The notes: generated by a model not told the origin, from the letters alone. DNA of 64,000 bases from Roridomyces roridus (GCA_029378245.1 JARKIF010000001.1:4464001-4528000), one strand, 5' to 3'; positions 1 to 11,506 are shown, numbered from the stretch's first letter. Program-made: numbers and translations.

Positions 1-584
1 GTCACTGCCGACCTCAGTGGATACCATCGACCTCGCCGAGCTAAACCTCCACAATGGCATCGAGCACGATGCATCTCTCCTCCGTGAGTCTCCTCCGTAC
101 GTACGAGTGAGTTCTGCCATCTGAACCCCGCATTCCAGGCCAAGATGCCCACTTCCAATCCGACCAAAGCAAACCCGACCTCCCCCTAATCCGTGACTTC
201 CTCTCCTTCGCCACTGGAAACGACGCCACAGACAAGACATCCATCCTAACTCCCGCCGACCTCTCACGTTTCTCCGCCAAGCGACGCGCAGACTCCGCGG
301 CGCATAACCCCGAATACACGTTGGATTACTTTCACAAGATGTTCGGGAGCGCCAACTCGTCTACCTTACTCTGCATCTTTGGGGGCCGCGTCGATGATCT
401 GGAGACGTTTTTGATGGAGGAGAGGATTAGGGAGGGGTGGGAGCCCAAGGCGTTGGAGCATTCAGGCATCACATTTGTGAAGTTCAATCGGACTGCCGTG
501 GCGGTGGAGAAGGGTATCAAGGAGGATTTGCCTGAGTTTGAGCGCGAGGTCAAGGAGGGAGGGGGTGGGACTTCTCCGGTCTGA
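1..584 (+). CDS. Heme-thiolate peroxidase/peroxygenase (chloroperoxidase family), 3' end
   Basis: This is the C-terminal part of a gene that begins left of the window. The open frame runs 2-83, a 55-bp intron (GTGAGT...CCAG) spans 84-138, and the last exon is 139-584. The translation carries the segment NLHNGIEHDASLLR. Its Glu-His-Asp triad matches the distal acid/base (EHD or EGD) motif of fungal unspecific peroxygenases and chloroperoxidases. The proximal PCP cysteine motif would lie upstream and is not visible. Downstream the protein has a YTLDYFHKMFG stretch and a C-terminal helix rich in Glu, as in this family. Such enzymes are usually secreted and use H2O2 to halogenate or oxygenate organic substrates. 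The EHD rather than EGD form is known from the short and chloroperoxidase-like subgroups. Family assignment is fairly sure; substrate is unknown. Confidence 0.8.
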
Positions 585-1137
585 ATGCTGTAGCTCATAT
601 GATTCCCGGTCTCCCTCTGTGTAATCGTTGCGTTAAAATACTGTAGCAAAGCAACTTGCCTGTCGGATGAGCTCGCTCTGTCCTGTAGGTCAGTGGTTCG
701 ATGCTACCCCGAGTCCTGGAAATGCTGCCCGCCATTCTTGTCTTTGGAAATCGATACAGAGCAGTTGCACGCTGTCGAAGGAAATTACTTTCAAGTGGAC
801 ATTGTGAGTCTTCAGTTGATGTCGGAGTGAATGAGGCATACACTCGTTTTGACAACACAAGTTCAAATTGGCGTCCTCACCGTCCACGGTACGGTCTGAT
901 CTCCGTAACTGTAAGCGCATTTTCTCCATTTTATCCCACGCTCCCATTGGTTGATGGCGGGACATCAGAAACCCTGGCGAGGGAGTGCGGCGCGCAGCGG
1001 CGCACGGACGAGCGGATGGACATCCTTCAATTGCATTCATTTGTGCTCTTCGTGGAAGATGGAGGATCCAGGTCTGCCCTAGTCTCTCTTACAGACCCTC
1101 GATGCTCCGCATAGGTCTGCCCGGAGGGCGGTGCTAT

Positions 1138-1573
1138 CAAGGGGGCATCGGGATCGGAATTTCGGATATAGGGTCGAAAAGTTTTTTTCGACCCTGGCTG
1201 GACCCCCCCTCCCCTCCTATATAAGGCAGATCATTCCCACGATCATGTGATTTACCGGCGGTCCGAGCAATCCGCGGCTCCCAACCATAGGAAAAATATG
1301 TATTACAAACTTATTAGAGGACCCCAGTGTCAATTAGACCCATCTCATGTGTACTTGAGCAATGATACACTTGTTGTCTGTGGCAATGTCTTGTGAGAGT
1401 TGATGAGACTGGCAGCTGTATTATGTAATATATCAGTCCCGATTTGGAAATTTCAATCAAGAGTGTCCAATATGCTCCAAAACACATTTACTAATATACA
1501 TATAGAAATTTTTTTCGAGCCCTCTCGGGACCCCCCTCCCCCGGTACGAAATTTCGATCCCGGTGCCCCCTTG
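1138..1573. mobile_element. hAT-like MITE, complete copy (436 bp)
   Basis: The element has 27-bp terminal inverted repeats that match at 25 of 27 positions, starting CAAGGGGGCA on the left and ending TGCCCCCTTG on the right. It is flanked by a perfect 8-bp direct duplication, GGTGCTAT, at 1,130-1,137 and 1,574-1,581. An 8-bp target duplication with a CA(A/G)GGGG-type terminus is the usual signature of the hAT superfamily. Just inside the left end is a palindrome around GGGTCGAAAA. No transposase frame is present, so it is non-autonomous. A second, interrupted copy lies at 31,166-32,110. Confidence 0.8.
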
Positions 1574-2528
1574 GGTGCTATGATATGAGTCACGGGAATC
1601 CGTCACTGCCACGCGGCCTTCTTCTTCCCAAGGACCCAACTACTTCAGCATCCACGGTCAGCGCTCAGTCCGGACGTCACGGTCCTTGCCGCCACAGAGT
1701 ATTCAATAGTATTCAATACTATAACTACGACTCTACCCAAACCGCCTTTGAGCCACGCCATGGGTCTCTCAGGACCGGCGGTGTCACGATTCACCGCCTG
1801 TGGCGGCCTGTCTCCAAACTCTACGGAGACGATGACATCTGAATTCTGGGGGCCGAAACCATGGTGCGTGTTCATGGTGTATCATGACCAGGTCCGTGCA
1901 ACTCCCTTCCCTCATTATAGTCATCTAACACCGCCCTTCCATGTCAACGCCATGCCAGTCATGGTGCACAACAGTTCTCCTCCCGCTTTGCTCCCACAGC
2001 ATGCCATATCGTGCCGTATGTCTTGGCATCCCAGATTGTTAGCAAGTTATTAAGTGAATTTATCCGCGCCCACTTTTGTGCGTGTCAACGTTCATCTTGT
2101 ATGCCCAGAGTTGGACTTAGCTCCGCCGGATCGATTCCGACAAGCCATTTGCCGGAATGGCGTCTTGTCCATACTTAACAAGGTTAGTGGAAATGTTGAC
2201 GGCGAGCGGCGCGAGAATACAAGGCATCCGTCTTTCGACACGGCGCGACGTTCTTTATCGAACTTAGCTCTGCAACGGGCGACACACGTTGGTGATCGAC
2301 CTCAACGCCACCGTTCTTTTCCCTTCTGTTCCTCGTGAAGGCAGTTCTCCTCCCGCTTCATCTGCCACACCAAATCTCTTGGCACCCCTGTCTTGGTCCC
2401 ACGTGTCGGAATGGTACTCAACTGACCTGCCTCCCCGCCAAGCCCTTGTGTATGCTGTAACTCTGACTTTCGCTGGACTTCTGGGCATCAATTTCTCAAG
2501 ATTATTCTTGAAATGGACTTCCAGTGAG

Positions 2529-2534
2529 TATATA
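2529..2534 (+). promoter_or_regulatory. TATA-like box of membrane-protein gene 1
   Basis: TATATA lies about 50 bp upstream of the ATG at 2,583. Paralogous genes at 24.5 and 40.8 kb have a TATA-like motif at a similar distance (about 40-57 bp), and the gene at 5,985 has a weaker one at 5,918-5,922. Function is inferred from this conserved spacing. Confidence 0.4.
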
Positions 2535-2582
2535 GAGCCCGTAGTCCGTGGACGCAAGCACCCCTGCACCCCATCCCGCTGT

Positions 2583-5060
2583 ATGTCCGACCCTCGTGAA
2601 GAAGGCCAAGAACTGCTCGAACTCACCAATGGGATGGATAGACCTTCGTGAGTGAAGTCTTTTCTCTCGGTTTCGCCCTGTTGAATGATCCCCGCTGCCG
2701 GCTTGCCAGCGCCCCTGCTATCCTGGGCCACCACTCAAGCAGGAATCTTACATCGTCTCCGCCGGTGTTTGACCCCTACCAAGAATACCCTCTTGATGGC
2801 TATGACACACTCCCCATGAAACAATCGACGACCGCCTTCGGTGCTACAGACGCCGATGAGTTCGAGAATGATCCCAGCGCAATGGCCGAAAAGGGTCCGA
2901 TCACGTATAGTCCCCCGCAGCATTTTAACATTTGGATTCTCCTCCCCGGGTTCCTCACAGCTGTTCTGTGTGCAGGAGCGGCGTCGGCACTGCTCGGGTG
3001 GCTGATTCTCCGGCGTGTCGTTTCAGTGGATGACGACTTATTCCGGGGTGCACTTGTGGCTTTTGAAGGTCATAAAGGGGATGTGTCGAGGCAAGGAATT
3101 CTAGCCCATCTGTTCGGTGGCACCGTTCAGAGCAACAGTGCCACTGGCTCCGGAGCTACTTCAGAAAATATCATGTATGGGCTTGCCATGTCCTCTGTTG
3201 CAGTGCGTAACCTAACCCATCACATGCGATCCCTCAACGTATTCTGATCTATAGGCTCATCTCGTTTCATTCACGCTTCCCTTCACTCTAAGCACCTTTG
3301 CATATTTGCTTGCAAGTATGTGGATGCAAGCACAAACGCGCGGTCGTATCAGTGCTCTCCCTACGCCGACGCAATATGGGCATCTCGTTGGCCTATGCGG
3401 CTCTTTCGGCCCTGTGAGCGTCTATGACGCAGGGATGTACTTGTCACACGGGCGGAAATCCAGGCTTCCTGCGCCAACTGCCTTGATTGCCGCGTTCTTT
3501 GCAGCACTTGTGGCGCTGATGTTAACCTACCTGTCTTCGTGAGTCTCGTGAATTCTGGTCCTCACACGAGGCTCAACCTCGCAATCTAGCCTCGCGGATC
3601 TGTGGTTACACACGACTGCAAAAACGTTTTCATACGAGTTTGCATCACCCATCGTGGGGAGCCTGCTCCCCATGGTGGGCAGCAGCATCAATCTTACCGC
3701 TTGTCCCGGGCCCTCACTCTTCGAATCGGACCACGATAGGAACCGCATCGAGGATAAGCTCAGCAACTGCCAGCACCGCGAAGTTGGGGAAACCATTATA
3801 TGGGGAAATGCAGACCTGGTCAACGAAGGCGATGCTGTTCTCGGGAACAGCAGCGTCTTCTCGCAAGTGCAAATGATCGAGAACCGCGCAACTCTACTCC
3901 CTGCAACCCTCCCCAGTGGTGCAAAGAACCTGGTATTCAACACGTTTGCTATGAATGCTACGTGTTCACCCTTGGATTGCAAAAGATCGTTTAACATGGG
4001 AAATGAAACGTACTTCCTGGGCTGCACACAGTTTCAACCCCCATTCACGATTTACGACGAGGCGCCTCCGCACGCCACGTCGATGCTCAACCAGTTTGAT
4101 TTCAGCACAAATGCCCTGATCTTCCAGTCCAAGACAGTGGAGCTGAGCGGGATTGCCCCCGGCGGAGGCAGTGGAGGATATGCCTCAAATGCTTCCCTCA
4201 ACCCGGTCGGTGTCATGGTTGATTTATGTTACAACCAGCACACTGCGGCAGTGAACACACCTGTGGACACATCCGGCTGGTATACCGACCAAGAGGAGCC
4301 GACGACGTATTCTGAGAACGACCCGACCTCGCCAGAAGCAGTATTCTATCTGGGTGGCTGTGTCCTGGACGTTTGGAACATCTCCATTTCCTATACGGCT
4401 CCCACAGATGGGAGCACGACGCCAAGCTTCACACCTGCTCCCGGGTATGCAGCCACCCGAACTGATTTCAACACTACCTCCGCGCTGCTCGGTGCCCTCG
4501 ACGCGGCGTATTCCAGCGTGTTGGCTGCGCATTTGGCGACTAGCCTCCAAGGATCTACCAGCATCAGCTCTGACGACTTCAATCATCTACTGGCGGGAAA
4601 TGTCTCGCAGGGTATACTTGCCCTCGCAGCGCCTCTGACCGAGCGGATCGCAGCTGTTCAGGGTGAGGCAGTAACCTCTGCCACCGTGAGCCGATATCCG
4701 CTCGCACCTCTTTGCGTGTTGCTCGCACTTATATATGGGTATTCGGCGCTGGCGCTCGCTGTTGGGGTCGCTGCTTGTACTTTGCCTTCTCGCATCATAA
4801 CTGAGCGAGAGACGGCAGGTGGGGTGTACAAACCGACTGGGGAACTCGACTTGGTACATTCACGCCTGACGAAACCTCGGATGTGCATCTCTGACCGCTT
4901 TCATGACGATTTGGTGCCCGAGGAGAGCCAGCGGCTGGGGGTTGGATTTACGAATGGTTGCAATTGCAGGCACAAGGGGAGTCAGGAGGATCAAGTTTTC
5001 CAACGCAACCCGGCGCGGCGGTTCAAGGTGGATTTGGTGGACAATTTGGATGACATCTAA
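2583..5060 (+). CDS. Four-pass membrane protein with large glycosylated ectodomain, paralogue 1
   Basis: I do not recognise a named family. Exons are 2583-2647, 2743-3202, 3255-3538 and 3590-5060, giving 759 aa. The start is chosen because all four paralogues begin with a short polar exon 1 that ends about 20 codons after this ATG. Layout: polar N-tail with the motif FDPYQEYPLD (residues 31-40); TM1 near 84-111; TM2 near 178-201; TM3 near 249-269; an ectodomain of about 365 residues with many Asn-X-Ser/Thr sites and spaced cysteines; TM4 near 639-668; a conserved cytoplasmic tail containing LDLVHSRLTKPRMCI and ending VDLVDNLDDI. The gene is tandem with its closest neighbour at 5,985. A plasma-membrane sensor or adhesion role is only a guess. 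Fungal DUF3176-like proteins share the general topology but I see no proof of homology. Confidence 0.8.
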
Positions 5061-5984
5061 TCTCTCTTTCTGTGTATATGATCTTCCCTGAATCTAACAC
5101 ATGAGTCAAGACAAAGTCAAGAGGGTGTTAACGTTGTGTTTCAAAAAAATGAACCTTTACAGGAATTCGAACTTGGTTCAAAGTTGGTTGCATTTTTTAT
5201 TTTTGAAACTGAGCTGAGATTGGCAGGCTTTGTTCGATTTGGTGATCACCCGAGGGCCGAGACATGGCCGAGACCATTTTGTTGCTCACTGTAGGTGTTC
5301 CTCATCGGCATGCGCTATCTAGCGTGCGACGTATGTACCGCATTATTTATTCCTAGTTTACTCCTAATGTATCCAAGTACTGTGAAAAGCAAACGATTGT
5401 AAGTATGTTGGTTATCAAAATTCCCGCATCACATCATTTTGATGTGACTCGTGCCCTTCTCTTCCCGCGACCACATCATCATTCTGGGGACCTCGAGCAC
5501 CCTACTCCATTGATTTTCTGGTCAGCCAATACCCTCCCTCCTGACTCTGCTTGGCGGCATCCACATGCTCTGGAGGTTATACTGTTACCCGGGCGCCTTC
5601 TGAAATGAACGGCCTTCTCGACATCCGCGCCACCGCTTGCTTCTTCTCCACCAACAGGTGCTCCCAAAACAGCTCCCGACGGACATGGTTACGTCTCACA
5701 CGCCAGCTAATGTATCCGCACCGTTACTCTTACCTCTCGCTTGTGTCTGGCCCTGTTCTACTCACCGACTCCGGCCATGTCCACTACTGCTGTATTCTCC
5801 GGTTTTCCTCCAGCGCCCGTCGTGGAAATATCATCCACCACGGCATCCCGTGTGGCATTTTTGCTAAAATGAACAGCTGCCACCGTTTATTTTTATAGGT
5901 GACTTCGAATGAATTCGTATATGACTGTGTCCTGCGTGTGGGCATAGCTTCCCTCTTTCCCCCCATCCTAGTCCTTTCTGCTGC
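5061..5984. other. Intergenic region between tandem membrane-protein genes
   Basis: No convincing gene. The part near 5,600-5,870 has short open frames with proline- and serine-rich translations that vaguely resemble the leader upstream of paralogue 1. They contain stops and are probably duplicated non-coding flank. A TATA-like stretch (TATAT, 5,918-5,922) precedes the next start by about 65 bp. Confidence 0.45.
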
Positions 5985-8421
5985 ATGTCTAGTAACAGGC
6001 GGCAATCCCAACCGGAGGCTCAAAACCTCCTCAGATCTAGGATCGAGATGACGGGGTGAGTGCTCATGAAGATATCGCTGATTCGTCTCATCTGAGAGTG
6101 ATCCTACCAGCATCCTTCGACACCCCTTGAATCAAGCCACACAATCGTCTCAGGAGGGCTTGATCGAGTTCGATCCATACCAAGAGTATCCCCTCGACGA
6201 TCGTAGGCCGCTCCCAAGGAAACAATCTACCAGCACTGCCGGCACGACAGATGTCGATTCCGAGAAGAATCCGGATGCAGTCAACAAGGAGCGCGCGAGT
6301 TCCGCACATGCCCACGCTTCGTCGCGGCGCTTCAATCTCTGCGTCCTCGTCCCCGCGTTGGTGACTGCTGTGTTGTGCGCTGGGACAGCCTCAGCCCTGA
6401 TTGGCTGGCTCGTTTCGCGCCGTGTTGTGGCAGCGGATAACAGCGCATTCGGTGGTGCAATCGTTGCTTTTGAAGGTCTTCAGAATAATGTGTCCAGGGA
6501 GGGTCTTCTGGCCCATCTCTTCGATACAGTTCGGAGCAACACTTCCAGTAGCCCTGACACCAGCTCCGAAACGACCTTGTTCGGCCTTGCCATCTCTTCT
6601 GTTGCGGTGCGTCGACAAAGTTATCAGGGGTCGATCCCTTGCTGAATGAGGAATCAGACTCACCTTGTTTCGTTCACGCTCCCATTCATCCTCAGCACTT
6701 TCGCGTATATCCTCGCGAGCATGTGGGTTCAAGCACAGATGCGCGGTCGCGTTGATTCTCTGCCCACCCCAACGCAATACGGGCATCTCATTGGCCTCTG
6801 CGGCTCGTTCGGCCTCGCGAGCGTCTATGATGCAGGGAAATATCTATCGCGTGGGCGTAAAGCCAGACCTCCTGCATCGACCGCCTTGATCGCTGCCTTC
6901 TTGGCTGCCCTTGTCGCACTCATATTGAATTACTTGCTATCGTGAGTGTCGCGAAATCCCGACCTTGCCTGAAATTCAACCTGGCTATCTAGTCTGGCGG
7001 ATCTGTGGTTGCATACCACTGCGAAGACGTTTTCATACGAGTTCGCGGCACCCATCGTGGGGAGCCTGCTCCCGATTGCGGGCAGCGTAATCAATATTAC
7101 GTTGTGTCCGGGTCCCGCGCTCTTCTTGCAGGGCGAGGATACATACAGCAACTGCCAGCATTCGGGACCGAACGAGTTTGAGCCCGATCTATTCTGGGGA
7201 AATGCAGACTTAGTGAACGACGGCTTGGCGGTTCTGGGGAACACCAGCGTCTCATCGCAAGTGCAGATGATCAACGATCTTGCGATGCTACTCCCGAAAA
7301 ACCTTCCCGGCGGCGTGAAAAACCTGGTGTTTAGCACGTTCGCGATGAATGCTACGTGCGCGCCCATCGCCGACTGCCAGTACAACATTGTCTTGGACAA
7401 CCAAACGTCCGTCCTCGGATGCTCAGAATTTATACCGCCGTTCACCATTCAGAACGAGCAACCGCCGCTCGCCATGTCGATGCTCAACCAGTTTGATGTC
7501 GGCACAAATACCATGGTCTTCAAATCAGGAACGGCAGAGCAGCCGGCGATCAACGCTGGCCCCAACGGCACCTCAGGATATGCTTTGAATTCCACCATCA
7601 ACCCAGTGGGTGTCTTGGTTGATCTATATTACGACGACGGAAACCAGCCAGTCGACGCACCCGTAAACCAGCCCGGATGGTACGGTGTCGGCAGCGCTCC
7701 AATATTCTACCTGTTCTACATCAGCCGCTGTGTCCTCGACGTGTGGGACGTGTCGATTTCGTACACGGCCACAGCAGATGCTAGCACAGCGCCAAGCTTC
7801 ACGATAGCCTCCGACTATCCAATGGCTCGCACTGATTTCAACACCACATCGGCGCTCCTCGGCGCCCTCGATGCAGCCTATTCTGCGGAGCTGGCCTCTC
7901 GCTTGAGCGCCAGCCTCCAGGGCTCTGTGAACATTAGCTCTGACGACTTCAGTCGGATCCTGGCTGGAAACTTGTCGCAGGGTATTTTGGCCCTCGCTGC
8001 ACCTCTGACGGAGCGAACCACATCCGTTCAGGGCGAGGCCGTGAGCTCTGCCACTGTGAGTCGATACCCACTTGTACCTCTATGTGTCCTGCTTGCCCTT
8101 GTATACGGGTATTCGGCGCTGGCGCTCGGTGTTGGTATCGCTGCTTGTCTGTTACCTTCTCGTGTAATCACAGACCGGGAGATGGCGGGTAGCGGGGAGG
8201 GCAAATCAACTCGAGAACTCGACTTGGTACATTCACGCCTGACGAAACCTCGGATGTGCATCGCTGACCGATTTGATGACGAATCGGCGGTTGAGGAAAT
8301 CCAGCGACTAGGGGTTGGGTTCACGAATAGTGGCAGAGCCGGGGGTAGCGATGAGGAGATTTTCAAACGCAACCTGCGGCGGTTCAAGGTGGATATGGTG
8401 GACAATTTGGAGGATATCTAA
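5985..8421 (+). CDS. Four-pass membrane protein with large glycosylated ectodomain, paralogue 2
   Basis: Exons are 5985-6055, 6111-6606, 6658-6941 and 6993-8421. Intron positions and phases match paralogue 1, and the product is again 759 aa. The N-tail carries FDPYQEYPLDD, then TM1 (near CVLVPALVTAVLCAGTASAL), TM2 starting at the exon-3 boundary (HLVSFTLPF), TM3 at the end of exon 3, and the Asn-glycosylated ectodomain. TM4 (YPLVPLCVLLALVYGYSALA) and the acidic tail ending VDMVDNLEDI follow. The most conserved stretch among paralogues is the juxtamembrane block around SQGILALAAPLTER and SATVSRYPL. The middle of the ectodomain is the most variable part. The gene appears intact. Function is unknown. 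Confidence 0.8.
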
Positions 8422-8537
8422 TCACGGTGGACAGTGCGCTGGGGGGTCCGATGGTTCGCAGGCGACTGAGAGATGAATGCAGTATATTGAGCATGTAACC
8501 GAACGATCCTGAATGTATACCTGCCGTGTCAAACAAC

Positions 8538-9288
8538 CTAAATTCCGTATAACCAAATACGCAGAAGGGGAGGGAATATTGTATCGCGCAACCCATCAGA
8601 ATTGATTCCACCGCGACTTGTTGAACGGCCGACTTTCAGCCCTGAGTTCAAATTCATCCTCCGACCGGGGAATGAAAAGATAACGCACCCCCGATGATAC
8701 TCCTTCGCCCGATTCTCGGCCAGCTCCTCAAGATACCCCGAAGCCTCCGTCCAACGCCTGCCATACCGAATCTCCTTGCGATCCTGCTCACTCACACCCC
8801 GTCCTGGTATTCCCGCCCAGTGTTCCTTGCAGCTACGAATCTCCTCAAGGTCGGGGAAGAGCTCCGCGATGTATTGCGCAGCTGCGAAGGCACATCCGGT
8901 TGGTTCAAGCTGCGACACTATTTTGTGCACAAGCCCAGGGATGAGCAGACAACGGTGCATCTCTTGTGTTCCTTGGTCGGTGTCTGGTGAGGCAGTTGGG
9001 GGCGGCCGTGCTTTTCTCAAAACGCGGATCATGTCCGGTAAGGTGTCGCATAGATCGGCGTAGTCGTCGACGGAGAAGAAGACCCGATTCTTCGATCCAA
9101 TCAGTGGATTTTTGAGGCCGCTCACGGCTAAGACGCACCTGATCCACAACTCGAAAAAATTTCACGGCCTCGTTCAGCTGGTGCTTGATTTGACGATCGT
9201 GTCCAGCATCGACCACGCCACGGACATTTCGGCAGAGATTTCTGAACGAGACATTGAAATCCGTGGGGAAGACAGGCTGCTCTGTCAT
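8538..9288 (-). CDS. Short F-box-family paralogue with internal deletion
   Basis: Two exons (9139-9288 and 8538-9089, intron 49 bp) encode 233 aa. Exon 1 is the family's N-terminal helix segment (MTEQ...NLCRNVRGVV...KHQLNEAVKFF). Exon 2 starts NRVFFSVDDYADLCDTL and reaches the F-box start (MHRCLLIPGLVHKIVSQL). There the reading frame jumps directly to a sequence (GCAFAAAQYIAELFPDLEEI) that matches the far C-terminal part of the related gene at 11,507-14,041 (GCAFDAARYISGIFPSVRWI). The rest of the F-box region and all the leucine-rich part, roughly 350 residues, are missing, yet the frame is preserved. It may be a functional truncated product or a dying gene. The 3' flank is also similar to that of the 11.5 kb gene. 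Confidence 0.55.
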
Positions 9289-9708
9289 GAGGGGCGGAAG
9301 AGAAAGACATTGATAACATCAGAGCTGATGGCTGTCACGTACCGACGCCGCCGAGACGCCGCCGCCTCGGCGTGTCGCCGCTCGGCAGCGCTCGGCAAAA
9401 CGCGCTCAGTGAGATACTGACGTGCGGGCACTCAAGTCGAGTTCTCTACTTCCTCTGACTCCCACTGTGCTTATATCGCTGTCTCACATGCCCTAGTACT
9501 AGAAGACTCGCGATTTCATTACTGATATGCATAGAGCTGCAATCCTGCTGGTCCCTGTTCGACTCGGGTTCTCTATGGCCTCCCGGTGTTTTTCTTTCTC
9601 CGGATCTCCTCCTTGCCAATAATTATAATGACCAACCAGCATCACAGAGTAATCCTCCTATTCCATCCCTCCGAATCCCGGACATCCGAACCTAAATCTG
9701 AGCCCTAA
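9289..9708. other. Intergenic region
   Basis: The conserved 5' flank of the F-box family (a CTTTCTCTTCCGCCC run just above the start at 9,288, read on the minus strand) is followed by unremarkable sequence. I see no gene here. Confidence 0.4.
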
Positions 9709-10836
9709 TCAACAACGGCCGCGGCCCATAGACACACCCATAGGAATCAACTCACCCCAGTGCAGTCTGATCTTTCCTTCTAGATCTCTGAAGCATTTCG
9801 ATTCCACAATGCCGTGGGCCAGTGCCCACCTAACGGAGATCCACACTAGGTTCAAACTGGGGAACTCCCGCACGAGCTCGGATAGTTGCTGTCCCAGTTC
9901 GAGTACCTCCTCCGCAGGAAGTCGGAGTAAGCGGAATCGGATGGTCCCGAGATAGACTCGGCTCTCCCGGCGGATTGTATATATCACCTGGAAGTGTCGG
10001 GTAAAGGGTGGGGAGATGTGAAAGGTGAGTTCCTTGAGGCCAGTTAACTGAGAAATGTCGTGAATTTGTGTTGGCTTCAGGGGATAAGTACATTCGGAGG
10101 TGATCAAAAGATGGTGACTCGCATGATAGGTCGACAGGATCTGTATGGATTCCATCGCTGGAGCTAGGAGTTCGGCAAACTGTGGATCGATTCGTCGACT
10201 GAACTGAAATGCCGTGATACCGGAAATATCGAATGGACACCGGGCATCTTGCAGCCACAACCGCGTCTGTTCTGAGGTGTTCGAAGTGCCGAATGATTCA
10301 AGTTTGATCCGGCGCCTTTGGTCGGACCCACCCTCCTCGAGTTGGCTGGTGCCTGTGGCTCCGTTGGACTCGATATAAGAGAGATGTCTGATATTTTCGG
10401 AGCATCCATCCCAGATCCGGAGAAAATCTGCCCGTCGTCGGAAGTAGCAGTTAATAGTGACAGATCGAAGACCTGGGTTACTAAGCAACCGCTGGATGGC
10501 AACGGCTGCATCCCCGTCGTGAACGCTGGGCCGATGAATGGTAAGGGTATCAAGACTCGGGAATGGAATGTTTCCGAATGATTGTAGCAAAATCGGGTCC
10601 AACGCTCTGAGCTCCAGATTCTTGATGTATGAAGCAAGATGCTGAGAGTCCTCCAGTGTCGCTAACAGGCGGGGAGGCTGGTGCCTACCCGTCAGCTTGA
10701 TATGAGAAAATAGCCGGGCCTGTGAGGATTGTGCCCAAGCGTGGTTGACGACGGCTGTAGAACGCAAGTCTTCCCAGTGGTCGACGAAGCGTAGGATACA
10801 CTCGAGGAGCTCCGTAATCTCCAAGGGGCTGATCAT
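9709..10836 (-). CDS. F-box-like / leucine-rich protein (375 aa)
   Basis: A single open frame of 375 codons. The N-terminus (ISPLEITELLECILRFVD...) is an F-box-like helix set, with the conserved VVNHAWAQSSQARLF segment near residues 29-43. Amphipathic leucine-rich repeats follow, including FPSLDTLTI, IQRLLSNPGLRSV and RIWDGCSENIRHLSY. F-box proteins link substrates to the SCF ubiquitin ligase through Skp1; substrate here is unknown. Paralogues at 21.2, 28.2 and 43.5 kb have an intron after the ILST motif. At the matching place this gene has a 75-nt in-frame stretch that starts GCGAGT and ends CTCAG. It could be a GC-AG intron (product about 350 aa) or exonised sequence. This is the only apparently undamaged minus-strand member of its family in the window. 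Confidence 0.75.
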   Translation of the reverse strand: MISPLEITELLECILRFVDHWEDLRSTAVVNHAWAQSSQARLFSHIKLTGRHQPPRLLATLEDSQHLASYIKNLELRALDPILLQSFGNIPFPSLDTLTIHRPSVHDGDAAVAIQRLLSNPGLRSVTINCYFRRRADFLRIWDGCSENIRHLSYIESNGATGTSQLEEGGSDQRRRIKLESFGTSNTSEQTRLWLQDARCPFDISGITAFQFSRRIDPQFAELLAPAMESIQILSTYHASHHLLITSECTYPLKPTQIHDISQLTGLKELTFHISPPFTRHFQVIYTIRRESRVYLGTIRFRLLRLPAEEVLELGQQLSELVREFPSLNLVWISVRWALAHGIVESKCFRDLEGKIRLHWGELIPMGVSMGRGRC

Positions 10837-11506
10837 GCAAGCCTACTAGTTCCATGTGAGCGTCGGGATTTGAATGAGATCGGTGACCTTACGCGCTTTG
10901 GTCGAGCGACTGTGGTGATGGGAGAGGACAAGGATGGTTTCACACGTGACGCCCGACTCCGACTCCCGAGAATATCCTTCCTACTCGATGCCGAGGAAGA
11001 GCCGGAGTTGAGCCGGGTTGTGAGAGTTGGATTCCATCCACATAATGAGACAGATTGAGCCCTCTGAATCCGATGGGAAGGTTTGGACGCCCTGACGAGC
11101 TCCGCGGTGTGGCGTTGTTTTGGGATCGGATGCGTCGATCATTTTGCACGACAGGGCTAGGCGATAGGCCTGCACTGCACTGGGAGCGAGTAAGTTTTGG
11201 TGCTTTCTCTGGCAGCGATGAGTCTGAACTGTTTGTCAGTATTATGATCGACGGGGGCCAGTGTGCTCGCGGTTGAAAACTTTCAGCAATGATTCTGGTA
11301 TATTGAGCATGGGTTGTAAGAGGTGAAGATGTAACTGTAACTGTAACTGTAACTGTAACCGAGAGATCCCGCTGTATGAATTTTGTTTCCAAGCAATCCA
11401 AATCCTATAAAACCCCGGTCAGTACGCAGAAAGAGGCGATCCAAATTCGCACCTCAACCGAATTGATACCACCACGACTTGTCGAACGGCCGACTTTCGA
11501 CCCTGT
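10837..11506. other. Intergenic region with (TGTAAC)5 microsatellite
   Basis: No gene. The part from about 11,280 is related to 8,430-8,640, the 3' flank of the neighbouring F-box paralogue. Five exact TGTAAC units occupy 11,330-11,359, where the 8.5 kb relative has a single unit, so this is a local expansion. Confidence 0.5.
11330..11359. repeat. (TGTAAC)5 microsatellite
   Basis: Five perfect hexamer units. The paralogous flank near 8,495 has one unit only, which indicates recent expansion. It is not the usual fungal telomere repeat (TTAGGG). Confidence 0.85.

Larger units (their letters stand above)
585..2582. other. Intergenic region with one MITE
   Basis: No supported gene lies here. 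The stretch holds the 3' flank of the peroxygenase gene, the hAT-like MITE at 1,138-1,573 and the upstream region of the first membrane-protein gene. An open frame from 2,289 runs into the annotated start at 2,583. It includes a hydrophobic segment near 2,450-2,510, but the paralogues do not support it as coding. Confidence 0.5.

Noticed and set aside
664..720. Possible tRNA (a GGTTCGA loop)
   Set aside because: The T-loop-like motif has no matching D arm, anticodon stem or acceptor stem.
1587..1594. GTCACGGG next to MITE copy 1 equals the 8 bp left of MITE copy 2 (31,158-31,165)
   Set aside because: It is not adjacent to the end of copy 1, and copy 2 lacks a right end, so it cannot be scored as a target duplication; chance or common flank is possible.
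2289..2582. N-terminal extension of membrane-protein paralogue 1
   Set aside because: The frame is open from 2,289, but the other three paralogues start at the short exon aligned with 2,583, and a TATA-like box lies at 2,529 inside the would-be extension.
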